Part shown: piece after piece, positions 52,882 through 60,701 of the stretch
Layout of the letters: every line of letters starts with the position of its first letter
Position numbering within the stretch: the first letter of the stretch is position 1
Assembly (NCBI GenBank): GCA_019423635.1
Contig: JAHZBA010000005.1
Coordinates: 9,679-73,678, forward strand
Direction: 5' to 3'
DNA from: Clostridiales bacterium
GTDB lineage: Bacteria > Bacillota > Clostridia > Oscillospirales > Oscillospiraceae
DNA length: 64,000 nucleotides
Position numbers and translations under genes: made by a program
Notes under the pieces: generated by a model
What the model saw: the letters and a program-made list of their open reading frames with translations, nothing else
Told to the model about the DNA's origin: nothing
Database searches by the model: none

Positions 52882-54384
52882 CTAATCTGTCTTCTCCCAT
52901 AAAAGCTCCGGCAGCAGCTTCCCCGTTTGGAGGTAGCATTCCACGCACGCCGCGGCCGCCCGCAGGTCCTCCTGTGCCAGGGATTTGGGAACAGGGGACT
53001 GTCCCCCAATTTTGGGCGGAGCGGGGCTGTCACAGTCTGCGTACCGCGGATTTCGCGGCTGATAACAGGCGCCGCACTCAAAGTCCTGCAGGGCCAGGGC
53101 CGCCCAGCCGTCCCGGATATCCGCCGTAAGCACCAGGTGTTCCAGATCCTGATCCGCTGAACAGGCCAGGGTGCGGAGTCTGCCCGCTTTGAGATCGTTC
53201 AATAGCCTCCGCACCAGCGCCTTGGTTATTTTCTCCCCCCGGCAGATGCGGCCGTTTACGGCTACAGCCTGTGCATAGAAGCCGTTTCTGCCCACTGGCA
53301 GCGTTTCCTTTGAGAAATAGCAGGCGGGGCCTGAGGGCTCCTCCGCCTCCGGCTCCTCCGTGCGGACGCTGGCCGCAAGGCGGTCCAGAATCTCATGGTG
53401 CAGCAACACGCATTTGGGAGGCAGGGATACCGACTGCAGTGCAGGCAGTTCCTCAAGCAGGGAACAGTCCCGGAAATTGCTCTTGCTGACATCCAGATGG
53501 ACAAGGTGCCTGCATGATTTTAAAAAGGAGAAATCCCGCAGCTCCGAGGCGGGGAGGATCAGCGTTTGCAGCTGTTCCAGGAATACCAGATCCGAACCGT
53601 CATAGAAGCTGGATGCGCTGAGGTCCAGGTATTTCAGCTGCCGGCACCGCAGCAGAAAGGAAAAATTTTCAATGCAGACGCGGGGAAATTCCAGAAGTTC
53701 CAGATGCGGCAGATGGCCCAGAATGCGCCAGTCCCCAGGCGCCGGGCGCAGCCAGCCGGGGCAGGCGGGAGTCCCCGGCGTAAAGTCCGCTGCCGCCAGC
53801 CGAGTGATCTCTGTAAGATCCGCGGGCATCCGGATCTCCCGCCCCAGTGCGCTGCAGAGCCATTGCAGCAGATCCGGGTCCACAGGCAGCGCCTCCGCTG
53901 AGACCTCTTTGTGCAGGCCGTTTTGCAGGAAGTCCAGCAGGAAGTCCGCGGCCTCCCGGCAGGTGTGGAAGATCTGCCAGCCGGTTTCCTCCAGGGACTG
54001 GCTGGTCTCCGCCGGGGGCGGGGAGGAGGGCTTCTTCGGACGGATGCTGTGGTAGAGCAGAGCACTGCGATAGGCGTCCAGGACCGCTGCCCCGCACCCG
54101 CTGGCGTCCCATCCGGAGGGAAACCGGGCGTTTAAGGAGCGAAAGGCCTGGAGCTGCTCAATGCCGACGGGATCGTTGGGGAAGGGAGAGAGGTAGAGCG
54201 AGAGTACGCCGCCCTGCCGGAGTACCTGCCTCAGGGCCTCTTTTTCCGCGGCGATGACCCCGGCCCCTCTCAGCTGAATGGAACAGCGGTTCCCGCGGCT
54301 GACGGCATACGGCTGCAGGGAGGCAGGAACCACCTGGCGGCCCTCCAGAGAGAGGACCACAAGCTGTGCATAGGGCTGATTCAT
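52882..54384 (-). CDS. Leucine-rich-repeat protein, unknown function
   Basis: 500 residues, no signal peptide or membrane segment. About residues 220-320 hold LRR-like units (LPHLELLEFPRVCIENFSFL, CRQLKYLDLSASSF, LQTLILPASELRDFSFL, CRHLVHLDVSKSNF). The N-terminal 200 and C-terminal 170 residues are not recognised. Near the C-terminus a Pro-rich segment (SPAPPKIGGQSPVPKS, about 455-470) corresponds to GGGGACTGTCCCCC-like DNA, which looks like a small inserted palindrome kept in frame. The start at 54384 has GGAGG 8 bases upstream. It stands alone, with its own promoter. LRRs mediate protein binding; the partner is unknown. Confidence 0.7.
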   Translation of the reverse strand: MNQPYAQLVVLSLEGRQVVPASLQPYAVSRGNRCSIQLRGAGVIAAEKEALRQVLRQGGVLSLYLSPFPNDPVGIEQLQAFRSLNARFPSGWDASGCGAAVLDAYRSALLYHSIRPKKPSSPPPAETSQSLEETGWQIFHTCREAADFLLDFLQNGLHKEVSAEALPVDPDLLQWLCSALGREIRMPADLTEITRLAAADFTPGTPACPGWLRPAPGDWRILGHLPHLELLEFPRVCIENFSFLLRCRQLKYLDLSASSFYDGSDLVFLEQLQTLILPASELRDFSFLKSCRHLVHLDVSKSNFRDCSLLEELPALQSVSLPPKCVLLHHEILDRLAASVRTEEPEAEEPSGPACYFSKETLPVGRNGFYAQAVAVNGRICRGEKITKALVRRLLNDLKAGRLRTLACSADQDLEHLVLTADIRDGWAALALQDFECGACYQPRNPRYADCDSPAPPKIGGQSPVPKSLAQEDLRAAAACVECYLQTGKLLPELLWEKTD

Positions 54385-54492
54385 AGGGGATTCCTCCAAA
54401 ATCAAGGGGGGATTTGACATTGAAGATTCGTATGGAACGGCTCCGCTGACAAAACCGGCGGAAGGAAAATCATGTCTCCTTTTCTCTTTATC

Positions 54493-54521
54493 ATCATATC
54501 AGGTCCCGCGCCGGACCGCAA
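54493..54521 (-). promoter_or_regulatory. Sigma-A promoter of the LRR gene
   Basis: On the minus strand TTGCGG (54516-54521), 17 bases and TATGAT (54493-54498), about 109 bases before the ATG. Confidence 0.65.
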
Positions 54522-54624
54522 GAGTTCCCCTCCGGGTTTCCCTCCATGGACAAATCCCACGACAGACCACGGCAATTTCCGCAAAACTTCCCCAATTCCA
54601 CCAAAAGAAATTTCCCAGATTCAG

Positions 54625-54654
54625 TTGCGCCGACGCGGGGGAGTGTGGTACTAT
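54625..54654 (+). promoter_or_regulatory. Probable sigma-A promoter of the UPF0735-hom operon
   Basis: TTGCGC (54625-54630), 18 bases and TACTAT (54649-54654), 35 bases before the ATG of the ACT gene. Confidence 0.55.
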
Positions 54655-54688
54655 GATAGACAGACAAATGACCACAGGAGGCGGACGT

Positions 54689-55129
54689 ATGGCAAAGGTG
54701 ACCAAATATTACATCGTTGCGGCGGACGCTTTGCCGGAGATCTTCATCAAGGTGGCGGAGGCAAAGCGGATGATGCAGACCGGAGAGGCGGAGACCGTGG
54801 GCGCGGCCACCCGCCGGGCGGGGATCAGCCGCAGTGCGTTCTACAAGTACAAAGACGCCGTACAGCCCTTCAACGACATGAAGGCGGAGCACATCATCAC
54901 CTTCTATGCCATGCTGAAGGACAACACCGGCGTACTGAGCCGGGTGCTGTCGGTGTTTGCCTCCTCGGGGGCGAACATCCTCACCATCAACCAGAGCATC
55001 CCCACCAACGGCTGCGCGGCGGTAACCATCTCCGCCGGCACCAGCGAGATGGAGGAGAGCCTGGAGCAGCTCCTGGCGGACGTGGCGGCCCTGGAGGGTG
55101 TGGTCCGCTTCGAGATCCTGGCGGGGTGA
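54689..55129 (+). CDS. UPF0735 ACT-domain protein (PheB-like)
   Basis: 146 residues. The N-terminal part (KYYIVAADALPEIFIKVAEA, ATRRAGISRSAFYKYKDAV) is a helical element with a helix-turn-helix look, and the C-terminal part is an ACT domain (FYAMLKDNTGVLSRVLSVFA, NILTINQSIP). This matches UPF0735/PheB, found next to aspartate-family genes; it may sense an amino acid. AGGAGG lies 7 bases before the ATG. hom follows 204 bases later. Confidence 0.88.
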   Translation: MAKVTKYYIVAADALPEIFIKVAEAKRMMQTGEAETVGAATRRAGISRSAFYKYKDAVQPFNDMKAEHIITFYAMLKDNTGVLSRVLSVFASSGANILTINQSIPTNGCAAVTISAGTSEMEESLEQLLADVAALEGVVRFEILAG

Positions 55130-55333
55130 CTTTTCTTGTAAGAAAAGTCACCAAAAGAACTTTAACACGCTGCGGGCTCTGGGGGTTGCGCGGGCTTGCC
55201 GCCCGGTGACGGGAGATGTGCCAAATGGCAGCGGGGCAGCAGCGGAGAAACGTGCTGACAGAGGGAACTTTATGCGCAGATGCCCATGGTATTTGCGGCA
55301 GATGTTTTGTGCAAGCCATAGAGAGGGAGAACC
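55130..55333. other. Leader of hom with hairpin
   Basis: ACTTTTCTTGTAAGAAAAGT at 55130-55149 is a near-palindrome just after the ACT gene stop, followed by ACCAAAAGAACTTTAACACG and a GC-rich stretch. No T-box or other riboswitch motif was recognised. The hairpin may attenuate transcription into hom. Confidence 0.4.
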
Positions 55334-56527
55334 ATGATACAGATTGCAATTTTGGGCCTGGGCACGGTGGGAACCGGCGTGGCCAGGATCGTGGCGGAGA
55401 ACGCCAGGCAGATTGAGCGGAAGCTGGGGGAGCCGCTGCAGGTGAAGGCCGTTCTGGTGCGGCACTTCAAGGACGGGCCCTGCCGGCAGCTGATGACGGA
55501 TGACTTCGCCCGGATCGAGGAGGACGAGGACATCCGGGTGGTGGTGGAGACCATCGGCGGCGTGGAGGCGGCCTATGAGTACACGAAGCGGGCCCTGAAC
55601 GCCGGAAAGCATGTGGTCACCGCCAATAAGCAGCTGGTGGCGGAGCGGGGCTGCGAGCTGCTGGAGCTGGCCCGGCGGAAAAACGTCCGCTATCTCTTTG
55701 AGGCCAGCGTGGGCGGGGGCATCCCCATTCTGCATCCGCTGACCCAGTGCATGGCGGCCAACCGCATCGACGAGGTCTATGGCATCTTAAACGGCACCAC
55801 CAACTATATCCTCACCCGCATGGTCCGCACCGGGGCCTTCTTCACCGACGCCCTGCGGGAGGCCCAGGCCAAGGGCTACGCCGAGGCGGACCCCACCGCC
55901 GACGTGGAGGGCATCGACGCCGGGCGGAAGATCTGCATTCTGGCGGATCTGGCCTTCGGCCACCAGGTGGACCCGGCCCAGGTGCCGGTGGAGGGGATCT
56001 CCCGGCTCAGCCTGCGGGATGTGAAGATCGCCCAGCGGGCGGGCTACCGGATCAAGCTCCTGGGCCGGGCGGTGCGGCTGCCCGGCGGCGGCCGGACGGC
56101 CTATGTGGCCCCGCACCTGATCCCCGAGGACAGCCCCATCGCCAACGTGGAGGATGTGTTCAACGCCGTGGTGGTCCGGGGAAACGCCACCGGCGAGGTG
56201 ATGTTCTACGGCCGGGGCGCCGGGGAGATGCCCACGGCGTCGGCCTGTGTGGCGGATGTGATGGAGGCCCTCCAGCAAAGTCCCAGGCAGGAGGCGATCC
56301 GCTGGGAGGCCGGGACGGAGGGCTTTGAAAACCCCTGGGAGCTGGAGACCCGGTATTACTTCCGCATTGAGGGGAGTCTGACGGACGCGGCCATGGCCTT
56401 CGGCCAGGTGGAGGTCCTCAGCGAGGACGGCGAGACGGCCTTTTTGACAGACCGGATCAGCGGTATGGCCGCGGAGCAGCAGTCCGCGTCGCTGAATGTG
56501 CTGTCCCGGATGCGGGTGCTGGCGTGA
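55334..56527 (+). CDS. hom: Homoserine dehydrogenase, shortened C-terminus
   Basis: 397 residues. NAD(P) loop IAILGLGTVGTGVARIVAEN, catalytic-domain motifs KHVVTANKQLVAERG, ASVGGGIPILHPLTQCMAAN, GTTNYILTRM, YAEADPTADVEGIDAGRKI. It reduces aspartate semialdehyde to homoserine. Usual Firmicutes enzymes have about 430 residues with a complete C-terminal ACT domain; here only about 85 residues follow the catalytic part, and the ACT-like pattern (YYFRIEGSLTDAAMAFGQVE) is incomplete, so feedback control by threonine may be altered. GAGGGAG precedes the ATG; a repeat follows the stop. Confidence 0.93.
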   Translation: MIQIAILGLGTVGTGVARIVAENARQIERKLGEPLQVKAVLVRHFKDGPCRQLMTDDFARIEEDEDIRVVVETIGGVEAAYEYTKRALNAGKHVVTANKQLVAERGCELLELARRKNVRYLFEASVGGGIPILHPLTQCMAANRIDEVYGILNGTTNYILTRMVRTGAFFTDALREAQAKGYAEADPTADVEGIDAGRKICILADLAFGHQVDPAQVPVEGISRLSLRDVKIAQRAGYRIKLLGRAVRLPGGGRTAYVAPHLIPEDSPIANVEDVFNAVVVRGNATGEVMFYGRGAGEMPTASACVADVMEALQQSPRQEAIRWEAGTEGFENPWELETRYYFRIEGSLTDAAMAFGQVEVLSEDGETAFLTDRISGMAAEQQSASLNVLSRMRVLA

Positions 56528-56569
56528 GATCGCGCCGCTGCGTATAATGGAAGGGCGGCGAAGCCGCAG

Positions 56570-56680
56570 TAAAAAGTTTCGCCAGCCTTTACAAAGGCTG
56601 CGGGGTGCAGGGGCAGAGCCCCTGCCGGGGCCAGGGCGGAGCCCAGGCAAGCGCGCGAGGGCGAAGCCGAGCGCGCATCC
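56570..56680. repeat. Dispersed palindromic repeat, copy 3
   Basis: AAAAAGTTTCG, stem CAGCC-TTTACAAA-GGCTG, then CAGGGGC-GCCCCTG, then further short stems (GCGCGC-GCGCGC). Same order as copies 1 and 2. It lies 42 bases after the hom stop. Confidence 0.75.
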
Positions 56681-56855
56681 ATGATTCATAAGCCCGTCAC
56701 TGCACACCGAAGAGTTAAATCCCGTTATTCGAGATTCACCTGAAAAGCACCAAAGGGCAGAGCCCTGTATATTTCAGCAGCGGCCCTCTGTCCTATTGCG
56801 CGGCGCGAACCGCCGCATGTTCCTGAAACCAATCTGAGGTAAAGAAGGAAACACT
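56681..56855. other. Leader of lysC
   Basis: With the repeat before it, this makes a 328-base gap between hom and lysC. No lysine riboswitch core was recognised. GCGCGGCG-AA-CCGCCGC near 56798-56816 could form a stem. No clear promoter was found. Confidence 0.4.
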
Positions 56856-58067
56856 ATGAGTTTGATTGTACAGAAATTCGGCGGCAGCTCCGTAAGAGAC
56901 GCCGAGCGCATCCGGAATGTCGCCAGAATCATCGCGGAAACATACTTACAGGGCAATGACGTCATCGTGGTCCTCTCCGCCCAGGGCGACACCACCGACG
57001 AGCTCATCGCCAAGGCGGAGGAGATCAACCGGCACCCGTCCAAGCGGGAGATGGATATGCTGCTGTCCACCGGGGAGCAGATCTCCGTGGCCCTGTGCGC
57101 CATGGCCCTGGAGGCCATGGGCCTGCCGGTCGTGTCCCTGACCGCCTGGCAGGTGGGGATTCACTCCACCTCCGTCCACTCCGACGCCCGGATCAAGAAG
57201 ATTGACTCCGAGCGGGTGCAGATGGAGCTGGACCAGCACAGGATCGTCATCGTCACCGGCTTCCAGGGATTGGACCGGGCCGGGGACGTCACCACACTGG
57301 GCCGGGGCGGCTCCGACACCAGCGCCGTGGCCCTGGCGGCGGCCTTCCGGGCAAACCTCTGCCAGATTTACACGGACGTGGACGGGGTGTACACCACGGA
57401 CCCCAGGATCGTTCCCAATGCCCGGAAGCTGGAGGAGATCACCTATGACGAGATGCTGGAGCTGGCATCCCAGGGGGCCCAGGTGCTCCACAACCGCAGC
57501 GTGGAGCTGGCCAAGAAGTTCAGAGTGAATTTGGAAGTCGTGTCCAGCCTGGAGCGCAAGCCCGGCACGAAAGTGAAGGAGGTCACCAAAGTGGAGAAAA
57601 CCAACATTGCCGGCGTTGCCAAGGATACCAGCATTGCCCGGGTCGCCCTGATCGGCCTGGAGCACAATCCCGGCGTCGCCTTCCAGGTCTTTGACCTTTT
57701 GAGCAAGCACAACATCAATGTGGACGTCATCCTCCAGTCCATCGGCCGGGAGGAGACCAAGGACATCACCTTCACCGTCCACAAAAAGGACCTGGACGAG
57801 GCCCAGGATATTTTGAACCAGCACAAGGAGGCCCTGCGCTTTGACCACATCGAGGCCGACGACAAAATCGGCAAGGTGTCCATCGTGGGCGCGGGATTGA
57901 TGAGCAACTGCGGCGTGGCCGCCAGGATGTTCGAGGCCCTCTACGAGGCCGGGATCAACATCCAGATGATCAACACCTCGGAGATCCGGGTCTCCGTGCT
58001 GCTGGATGAGGAGGACGTGAACCGGGCCGTGAAGGCGATTCACGGCAAGTTCTTCGACGAGGGCTGA
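56856..58067 (+). CDS. lysC: Aspartate kinase
   Basis: 403 residues with an amino-acid kinase domain (IVQKFGGSSVRDAERIRNVA, DMLLSTGEQISVALCAMALE, TLGRGGSDTSAVALAAAF, TDVDGVYTTDPRI) and two C-terminal ACT domains (GVAFQVFDLLSKHNINVDVI, MFEALYEAGINIQMINTSEI). It starts the aspartate pathway to lysine, threonine and methionine, and the ACT domains give feedback control. GAAGGA precedes the ATG. hom lies upstream, and UPF0237 and PFL genes follow beyond an inverted repeat. Confidence 0.96.
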   Translation: MSLIVQKFGGSSVRDAERIRNVARIIAETYLQGNDVIVVLSAQGDTTDELIAKAEEINRHPSKREMDMLLSTGEQISVALCAMALEAMGLPVVSLTAWQVGIHSTSVHSDARIKKIDSERVQMELDQHRIVIVTGFQGLDRAGDVTTLGRGGSDTSAVALAAAFRANLCQIYTDVDGVYTTDPRIVPNARKLEEITYDEMLELASQGAQVLHNRSVELAKKFRVNLEVVSSLERKPGTKVKEVTKVEKTNIAGVAKDTSIARVALIGLEHNPGVAFQVFDLLSKHNINVDVILQSIGREETKDITFTVHKKDLDEAQDILNQHKEALRFDHIEADDKIGKVSIVGAGLMSNCGVAARMFEALYEAGINIQMINTSEIRVSVLLDEEDVNRAVKAIHGKFFDEG

Positions 58068-58078
58068 CGGGGAAATTT

Positions 58079-58250
58079 GGAATTAGAAATTAGGAATTAG
58101 GAATGAGGAATTAGGAATTTAGGGCTTCGGAATGGGAGTTTGGAGTCAGGCATTGGGAGACAGGCGTAAAGCCAGGAGTTGATTTTGAGCGAAGAGCTCT
58201 CAATATCCCTTAATTCCTAATTCCTAACTCCTAATTCCTAATTCCTAATT
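58079..58250. repeat. Inverted pair of AATTAGG heptamer arrays
   Basis: Left arm (about 58079-58122) and right arm (about 58208-58250) each hold about six AATTAGG/CCTAATT units and are complementary over roughly 43 bases with few mismatches. The 85-base centre has no recognised content. The RNA would form one long AU-rich hairpin between lysC and the UPF0237 gene. Confidence 0.8.
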
Positions 58251-58284
58251 CATGCAGCGTCTATTATACAGAGGAGGTTATCCC

Positions 58285-58554
58285 ATGAACGCCATTGTCA
58301 CCGTTGTGGGCCAGGACCGGGTGGGCATCATTGCCGCCGTCTGCAACTGCCTGGCCGCCAGGAACGTCAACATTCTGGACATCTCCCAGACCATTTTGCA
58401 GGGCGCCTTTACCATGGTGATGGCCGTGGACATCGGACAGGCCACCGCCTCCTTCGGGGAGCTGGCCGCCGCCCTGGTGGAGCTGGGCGAGGAGATGAAA
58501 CTGTCCATCCGCATCCAGCGGGAGGAGATCTTCGACGCCATGCACCGGATCTGA
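58285..58554 (+). CDS. UPF0237 ACT-domain protein
   Basis: 89 residues forming a single pair of ACT folds (IVTVVGQDRVGIIAAVCNCL, VNILDISQTILQGAFTMVMA). It matches UPF0237 (PurU/GcvR-like) proteins, which are almost always encoded before a PFL/UPF0210 gene as here (13-base gap). They probably bind an amino acid. GAGGAGG precedes the ATG. Confidence 0.9.
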   Translation: MNAIVTVVGQDRVGIIAAVCNCLAARNVNILDISQTILQGAFTMVMAVDIGQATASFGELAAALVELGEEMKLSIRIQREEIFDAMHRI

Positions 58555-58567
58555 GGGAGGGAGGACC

Positions 58568-59926
58568 ATGCTCAATCAAAAGGATATTCTCTCCACCATT
58601 GAGATGATCGACCAGCAGCACCTGGATATCCGCACCATCACCATGGGGATCTCCCTGCTCAGCTGCTGCGACGAGGACCCCGGGCGGGCCTGTGAGAAGA
58701 TCTACGAGAAGATCTGCCGCTGCGCCGAGCATCTGGTGAAAACCGGGGAGGACATTGAGGCGGAGTTCGGCATCCCCATTGTCAACAAGCGGATCTCCGT
58801 CACCCCCATGGCCATGGTGGCCGGCGCCAGCGAGACGGAGGACTATGTTCCCTTCGCCCAGGCCCTGGATCGTGCCGCCAGGACCTGCGGCGTCAATTTC
58901 ATCGGCGGGTACTCCGCCCTGGTGCAAAAGGGCCTGACGAGGGCGGATGAGCGCTTGATCCGCTCCATCCCCGAGGCCCTGGCCCGGACGGAGCTGGTGT
59001 GCTCCTCCGTCAATGTGGGCTCCACCCGGGCGGGGATCAACATGGACGCCGTCCGGCTCATGGGCCGGATCGTCAAGGAGACCTCCCAGGCGACGGCGGA
59101 CCGGGACGGCCTTGGCTGCGCAAAGCTGGTGGTGTTCTGCAACGCCGTGGAGGACAACCCCTTCATGGCCGGCGCCTTCCACGGCGTGGGCGAGGCGGAG
59201 AAGGTCATCAACGTGGGCGTCTCCGGCCCCGGCGTGGTATGTACTGCTTTGAAAGCGGTGAAGGGCCAGCCCTTTGACGTGGTGGCGGAGACAGTGAAGA
59301 AGACCGCCTTCCGGGTGACCCGCATGGGCCAGCTGGTGGCCCAGGAGGCCAGCCGACGCCTGGACACCCCCTTCGGCATCGTGGACCTGAGTCTGGCGCC
59401 CACCCCCGCCGTGGGGGACAGCGTGGCCCGCATCCTGGAGGAGCTGGGTCTGGAGACCTGCGGCACCCACGGCACCACGGCGGCCCTGGCGCTTTTGAAC
59501 GACGCGGTGAAAAAGGGCGGCGTCATGGCGTCCTCCTCCGTAGGCGGGCTCTCCGGGGCCTTCATTCCCGTCAGCGAGGACGAGGGCATGATTGCCGCCG
59601 CCCGGTCCGGAGCGCTGTGCCTGGATAAGCTGGAGGCCATGACCTGCGTGTGCTCCGTGGGCCTGGACATGATCGCCGTCCCCGGCAGCACCCCGGCGGA
59701 GACCATCGCCGCCATCATCGCCGACGAGGCGGCCATCGGCATGGTGAACAACAAGACCACCGCCGTGCGCATTCTGCCGGCCCCCGGCAAGGAGGTGGGG
59801 GACACCATCGAGATGGGCGGTCTCCTGGGCAGTGCGCCGGTGATGCCCGTCCACGGCGAGTCCAGCGCGGACTTCATTGCAAGGGGCGGCAGAATTCCCG
59901 CCCCCCTCCACAGCCTGCGGAACTGA
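58568..59926 (+). CDS. PFL-family protein (UPF0210/DUF711)
   Basis: 452 residues, full length. Family motifs ETIEMIDQQHLDIRTITMGI-like start, RISVTPMAMVAGASETEDYV, NFIGGYSALVQKGLTRADER, SVNVGSTRAGINMDAV and a Gly/Ser-rich C-terminus. The fold resembles pyruvate formate-lyase barrels, but no radical glycine motif is expected, and the activity is unknown. Coupled to the UPF0237 ACT gene. Ends before a strong terminator. Confidence 0.92.
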   Translation: MLNQKDILSTIEMIDQQHLDIRTITMGISLLSCCDEDPGRACEKIYEKICRCAEHLVKTGEDIEAEFGIPIVNKRISVTPMAMVAGASETEDYVPFAQALDRAARTCGVNFIGGYSALVQKGLTRADERLIRSIPEALARTELVCSSVNVGSTRAGINMDAVRLMGRIVKETSQATADRDGLGCAKLVVFCNAVEDNPFMAGAFHGVGEAEKVINVGVSGPGVVCTALKAVKGQPFDVVAETVKKTAFRVTRMGQLVAQEASRRLDTPFGIVDLSLAPTPAVGDSVARILEELGLETCGTHGTTAALALLNDAVKKGGVMASSSVGGLSGAFIPVSEDEGMIAAARSGALCLDKLEAMTCVCSVGLDMIAVPGSTPAETIAAIIADEAAIGMVNNKTTAVRILPAPGKEVGDTIEMGGLLGSAPVMPVHGESSADFIARGGRIPAPLHSLRN

Positions 59927-59953
59927 GGGCGGGAGCGTTCACGGAAAAAGACA

Positions 59954-59990
59954 GGAGGGAGCATCCGTCGGACGGATGCTCCCTCCCTTT
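59954..59990 (+). terminator. Terminator of the PFL operon
   Basis: A perfect 14-bp stem GGAGGGAGCATCCG with complement around TCGGA at 59954-59987, followed by TTTGT. It also ends any transcription before the parS site. Confidence 0.75.
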
Positions 59991-60011
59991 GTCGGGCGGC
60001 GGAAAATGGAA

Positions 60012-60027
60012 TGTTTCACGTGAAACA
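60012..60027. promoter_or_regulatory. parS: parS centromere site (ParB/Spo0J binding)
   Basis: TGTTTCACGTGAAACA is an exact match to the 16-base parS palindrome bound by chromosomal ParB. It lies in the short gap between the PFL terminator and the sigma-factor gene. ParB loads here and spreads, and ParA and SMC then act on the origin region. parA and parB are not in the window. Confidence 0.93.
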
Positions 60028-60146
60028 TTTGTTCGAATCCGGCGCGGGGACACGACCTTCCGGAAAAAAGTTTCCCCCCGCGCGCAACATCTCCCCGTCC
60101 CTTGCCGACTATAGAGGTGAAAGCCGCTTTCAAAGGAAGTGATCCC

Positions 60147-60701
60147 ATGGAGGACAGAGAGATCATCCAGCTGTACTGGGCCCGGTCCCAGAGCGCCGTG
60201 GAGGAGACCGCCCGGAAGTACGGAACCTACTGTTCCGCCATCATCCGCCGGGTGCTGGGGGACGGCCGGGACAGCGAGGAGTGCCTGAACGACACCTGGC
60301 TGGAGGCCTGGAACGCCATGCCGCCCCAGCGCCCCCGCCGCCTGCCCCCCTTCCTGGGCCGCATCGCCCGGACCACCGCCCTGGACCGCTATGCTTACAA
60401 CACCGCCCAGCGGCGAAACAGCGGCTTCGAGGCGGTGCTGGAGGAGCTGGCGGAGTGCGTGGGCGGCGCCCCGGTGGAGGAGGCGCTGGATGCCCGGGTA
60501 CTGGGGGAGGCGATCTCCCGGTATCTCTCCACCCTGCGCCCCGCGGCCCGGCAGGTGTTTTTGCGGCGGTACTGGTACTGCGACTCCATTGAGGAGATCG
60601 CCGCGGGGTTTGGGTTTACCCGGTCCAAGGTGACCGCTCTGCTCCACCGGGCCCGGAAGGGGCTCCGGGCGTATCTGATTGAGGAGGGCTATGACCTATG
60701 A
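60147..60701 (+). CDS. ECF-type RNA polymerase sigma factor
   Basis: 184 residues with sigma region 2 (IIQLYWARSQSAVEETARKY, YCSAIIRRVLGDGRDSEECL, NDTWLEAWNAMPP) and region 4 (LRPAARQVFLRRYWYCDSIE, EIAAGFGFTRSKVTALLHRA). Its signal and targets are unknown. AAAGGAAG precedes ATG 60147. The next gene overlaps by 4 bases and encodes a membrane protein, the usual arrangement of an ECF sigma factor and its regulator. A parS site lies about 120 bases upstream, so ParB spreading may cover its promoter. Confidence 0.9.
   Translation: MEDREIIQLYWARSQSAVEETARKYGTYCSAIIRRVLGDGRDSEECLNDTWLEAWNAMPPQRPRRLPPFLGRIARTTALDRYAYNTAQRRNSGFEAVLEELAECVGGAPVEEALDARVLGEAISRYLSTLRPAARQVFLRRYWYCDSIEEIAAGFGFTRSKVTALLHRARKGLRAYLIEEGYDL

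Larger units (their letters stand above)
54385..54688. other. Divergent promoter region of the LRR and UPF0735 genes
   Basis: 304 bases hold the two facing promoters at 54493-54521 (-) and 54625-54654 (+). Between the LRR promoter and its start is an untranslated leader of about 100 bases; nothing else was recognised. Confidence 0.5.

Noticed and set aside
55130..55333. Possible T-box leader before hom
   Set aside because: No T-box sequence or specifier stem was recognised; only a short hairpin is present.
56528..56855. Possible lysine riboswitch before lysC
   Set aside because: The conserved core segments of the lysine aptamer were not found; the stretch is mostly a dispersed repeat.
58079..58250. 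Possible CRISPR array from repeated AATTAGG units
   Set aside because: Repeats are 7 bases with no spacers, and the two arrays face each other; no cas genes are near.
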